From: Leucobacter chromiireducens subsp. chromiireducens | GTDB lineage: Bacteria; Actinomycetota; Actinomycetes; Actinomycetales; Microbacteriaceae | Length of the DNA: 64,000 bases | NCBI RefSeq assembly: GCF_016758255.1 | Contig: NZ_QYAD01000003.1 | Location: forward strand, 1-64,000 | Direction of reading: 5' to 3' | Shown here: positions 62,159-64,000 of the stretch, in pieces | How the letters are laid out: each line of letters opens with the position of its first letter | How positions within the stretch are numbered: the stretch's first letter is position 1 | Notes under the pieces: generated by a model | Told to the model about the DNA's origin: nothing | The model's input: the letters and a program-made list of their open reading frames with translations, nothing else | Databases searched by the model: none | Position numbers and translations under genes: made by a program

Positions 62159-63192
62159 CCGAAGCTGAGGCGCGCCTCCTCGTAGCGCGCGGCGGGCACA
62201 GTTTTCAGCGCGCCGACCGCCTCTTCGAGAGGTACGAGTTCGACACGGTCGCCGTGCAGCCCGGCCATGGTTCCCCAGGCACCGTCGTTCGCGGCGTCGG
62301 CTGCGGCGATGCCCGTGCGCGTGGCGAGCACGCGGTCGAACGCGGTCGGTGAGCCGCCCCGCTGCACGTGCCCGAGAACGGTGGCGCGGGTCTCGATACC
62401 CGTGCGCTCCTCAATGCGCGGGGCGAGCACCTCGGCGACGCCCCCGAGGCGTGGCCGCCCGAAGCCGTCGAGCCCTGCGCGCGTCACCACGTCGGCCTCG
62501 CCCGCCGGACGGAAGCCCTCGGCAACAACGACGAGCGACGAGCGTCCGCGGTCGCGCACGCTGAGCACCCACTCACAAATCTGCTCGACCGATTCGGGGA
62601 ACTCCGGCAGCAGGATCAGCTGCGCGCCGCCCGCCATCCCGGCGTGAAGCGCGATCCAGCCGGCGTCGCGACCCATCACCTCAAGCACCATGCAGCGGCG
62701 GTGCGACTCCCCCGTGGTGCGCAACCGGTCGATGGCCTCGGCCGCGACCGACACGGCCGTGTCGAAGCCAAAGGTGTAGTCCGTGCCGCCAAGATCGTTG
62801 TCGATTGTCTTTGGGACCCCCACGACGGGGATCCCTGCGTCGTCGAGCATCTGCGCAACCGTCTGCGTGCCGTTGCCGCCGATGAGCAGGAAGGCATCGA
62901 TCCCGAGCTCTGTCATGCGCGCACGCACGGCCGCAAGTGCTTCGGGGGTGGCGACGCCGTCAGGGAACGGGGGGACCCGGCTGGTGCCGAGCATCACGCC
63001 GCCGAGCGGGGAGATGCCGCGCACAGCGAGGCGGTCGAGCGGCACGGTGTCGCCGTCGTGGAAGCCGCGCCAGCCGTCCATGAAGCCGACCATCTCGAAG
63101 CCGTGCACCTCGACCCCGCGGAGCACCGCGCCGCGAATGGCCGCGTTCATCCCTGGGCTGTCGCCGCCTGAACAGAGCACACCAATCCGCAT
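62155..63192 (-). CDS. pfkA: 6-phosphofructokinase
   Basis: 345 residues; phosphorylates fructose 6-phosphate. GVLCSGGDSPGMNAAIRG, GGNG at 105-108, catalytic region PKTIDND (Asp131), VMGRDAGWIA and GHVQRGGSP are present. Two determinants differ from E. coli PfkA: Asn107 for Asp103, and Lys128 for Gly124; Gly108 (E. coli 104) is the ATP-type residue. So the donor is probably ATP, but PPi or mixed use is not excluded. ATG at 63192 preceded by AAGGGG. Confidence 0.93.
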   Translation of the reverse strand: MRIGVLCSGGDSPGMNAAIRGAVLRGVEVHGFEMVGFMDGWRGFHDGDTVPLDRLAVRGISPLGGVMLGTSRVPPFPDGVATPEALAAVRARMTELGIDAFLLIGGNGTQTVAQMLDDAGIPVVGVPKTIDNDLGGTDYTFGFDTAVSVAAEAIDRLRTTGESHRRCMVLEVMGRDAGWIALHAGMAGGAQLILLPEFPESVEQICEWVLSVRDRGRSSLVVVAEGFRPAGEADVVTRAGLDGFGRPRLGGVAEVLAPRIEERTGIETRATVLGHVQRGGSPTAFDRVLATRTGIAAADAANDGAWGTMAGLHGDRVELVPLEEAVGALKTVPAARYEEARLSFG

Positions 63193-63310
63193 GAGTCCCC
63201 TTCGCATCCGGGTGCCGCGCCGGTCACTCCGGCGAGACTTGTCCCATGCTAGCGGTGGCGAGAATCACGCGAACAGTCGTGTTTCTGCCACTTGCGTGTC
63301 CAAAACGGCC

Positions 63311-63346
63311 AGCGGCCCCCGCTCCCCTTCGGGAGCGAGGGCCGCT
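63311..63346 (-). terminator. terminator of the helicase gene
   Basis: A 16-bp stem with one mismatch and a CTTC tetraloop, 14 bp after the helicase stop. Confidence 0.8.
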
Positions 63347-63359
63347 GCGAGCGGTGCGG

Positions 63360-64000
63360 TTAGGCCGCGGCGATCGCGCGCTGCAGCACGCCCATGAGCG
63401 CGAGCAGCTGCACCGAATCCTCGGTCTCGTCCTTCGCCTCGGCACCATCGAGCGCGCGCGCGGCGAGGCCCGCCTTGCCGTCGATGAGCTCCGCGATCTT
63501 GGCGTCGATCGTCTGCGCGGCGACGATGCGCCACGCGGTGACCGGCTCTGCCTGACCGATGCGGTGCACACGGTCGATCGCCTGCGTCTGCTCGGCGTCT
63601 GTCCAGCTGAGCTCGGCGAGCACCACGTTGGACGCGGCCTGCAGGTTCACGCCCACGCCCGCTGCGGTGAGCGAGCAGACGGCCACGGCGACCTCGGGGT
63701 CCTTGTTGAACGCGTCGATCTGTTCCTGGCGGAAGGTAGTGCTCTGGTCACCGCGAATCGACACGGTCTTGAGCCCTGCCTCGGCGAGCTGCGCCTCGGC
63801 CCGGTCCATCACGTCGATGTGCTTCGCGAAGAACACGACCTTGCCCACCGAGCGCGCGAGCTGCGCGGCGTAGTCTGCCGCGAGACCAGCCTTCGCCTGG
63901 CCGATCTGACGCACCATCGTGAAGACGTTCATGCCGTCGGCCGACGCGTTCGACTCCTCGAGCTCCTGCGCGCACACCATGCGGATGATCGCGTCGTCGC
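63360..64000 (-). CDS. SNF2-type helicase, C-terminal part (gene runs off the window)
   Basis: About 213 codons of the 3' end; the reading frame is open at position 64000. Contains the helicase C-terminal lobe: VGKVVFFAKHIDVM, SIRGDQSTTFRQEQIDAF, SLTAAGVGVNLQAASNVVLAELSW and the motif VI QAIDRVHRIGQ, where the Q-x3-R-x-HRIGQ form is characteristic of SNF2/SMARCAL1-like translocases. The preceding DEXD part is outside. Likely role in DNA translocation or repair. Confidence 0.87.
   Translation of the reverse strand, partial: DDAIIRMVCAQELEESNASADGMNVFTMVRQIGQAKAGLAADYAAQLARSVGKVVFFAKHIDVMDRAEAQLAEAGLKTVSIRGDQSTTFRQEQIDAFNKDPEVAVAVCSLTAAGVGVNLQAASNVVLAELSWTDAEQTQAIDRVHRIGQAEPVTAWRIVAAQTIDAKIAELIDGKAGLAARALDGAEAKDETEDSVQLLALMGVLQRAIAAA

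Overview
The window comes from a high-GC actinobacterium, most likely a member of the Microbacteriaceae close to Leucobacter (family fairly sure, genus a guess). Indicators are the mycothiol-linked genes (mca, mycoredoxin), the gluABCD operon, malate:quinone oxidoreductase, a DUF4307 protein, frequent GTG starts, frequent 4-bp ATGA/GTGA overlaps, and a boxA-like rRNA leader. The content is largely chromosomal. I see no insertion sequence, prophage, CRISPR array or replication origin.

Layout. 1-450: leader and putative promoter of an rRNA operon running leftward out of the window. 0.45-9.5 kb: catabolic island (2-hydroxyacid dehydrogenase, TPP-dependent decarboxylase-like enzyme, sodium:solute symporter, PucR regulator, cyclase, agmatinase/guanidinobutyrase-type ureohydrolase, XRE-cupin regulator). 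It is best explained as uptake and breakdown of an arginine-derived guanidino compound, although the substrate is not proven. 10-16 kb: Zn alcohol dehydrogenase, NCS1 permease with a small membrane partner, a tandem-Lrp regulator, a nitrilase-family amidase and a membrane-anchored M19 dipeptidase. 16-26 kb: tyrS, a LolD/FtsX-type ABC exporter, argF-argH, an HAD phosphatase, mqo, radA and tRNA-Ser(CGA).

26-34 kb: a TfoX-like gene run into a decayed acetyltransferase, RidA, an unusual HTH protein with an ECF S-component-like membrane domain, then a nucleoside/methyl-cycle neighbourhood (MTA/SAH nucleosidase-like, luxS, nucleoside phosphorylase, MTA/SAH deaminase-like amidohydrolase). 34-41 kb: SDR, isoprenyl diphosphate synthase, hemolysin III, recQ, mca, DUF4307 and greA. 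41-44 kb: an autoregulated TetR operon with an SDR-hydrolase fusion and an acetyltransferase. 44-51.6 kb: TauE exporter, gluABCD glutamate ABC transporter, and a TAXI lipoprotein/histidine kinase/response regulator operon. An 11-12-bp-spaced CTTGAG repeat array sits just upstream of a recognisable gluA promoter and is a strong candidate binding site for that regulator.

51.7-64 kb: APC permease with an amidohydrolase and divergent TetR, threonine ammonia-lyase, AI-2E-type transporter, aldehyde dehydrogenase, PiT phosphate transporter, mycoredoxin, 6-phosphofructokinase, and the C-terminal part of a SNF2-type helicase cut by the window edge. Two features recur. Many genes have a TANNNT -10 box placed 6-7 bp before the start codon and so look leaderless. 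Most convergent gene pairs are separated by long, perfect GC-rich hairpins without T-tracts.
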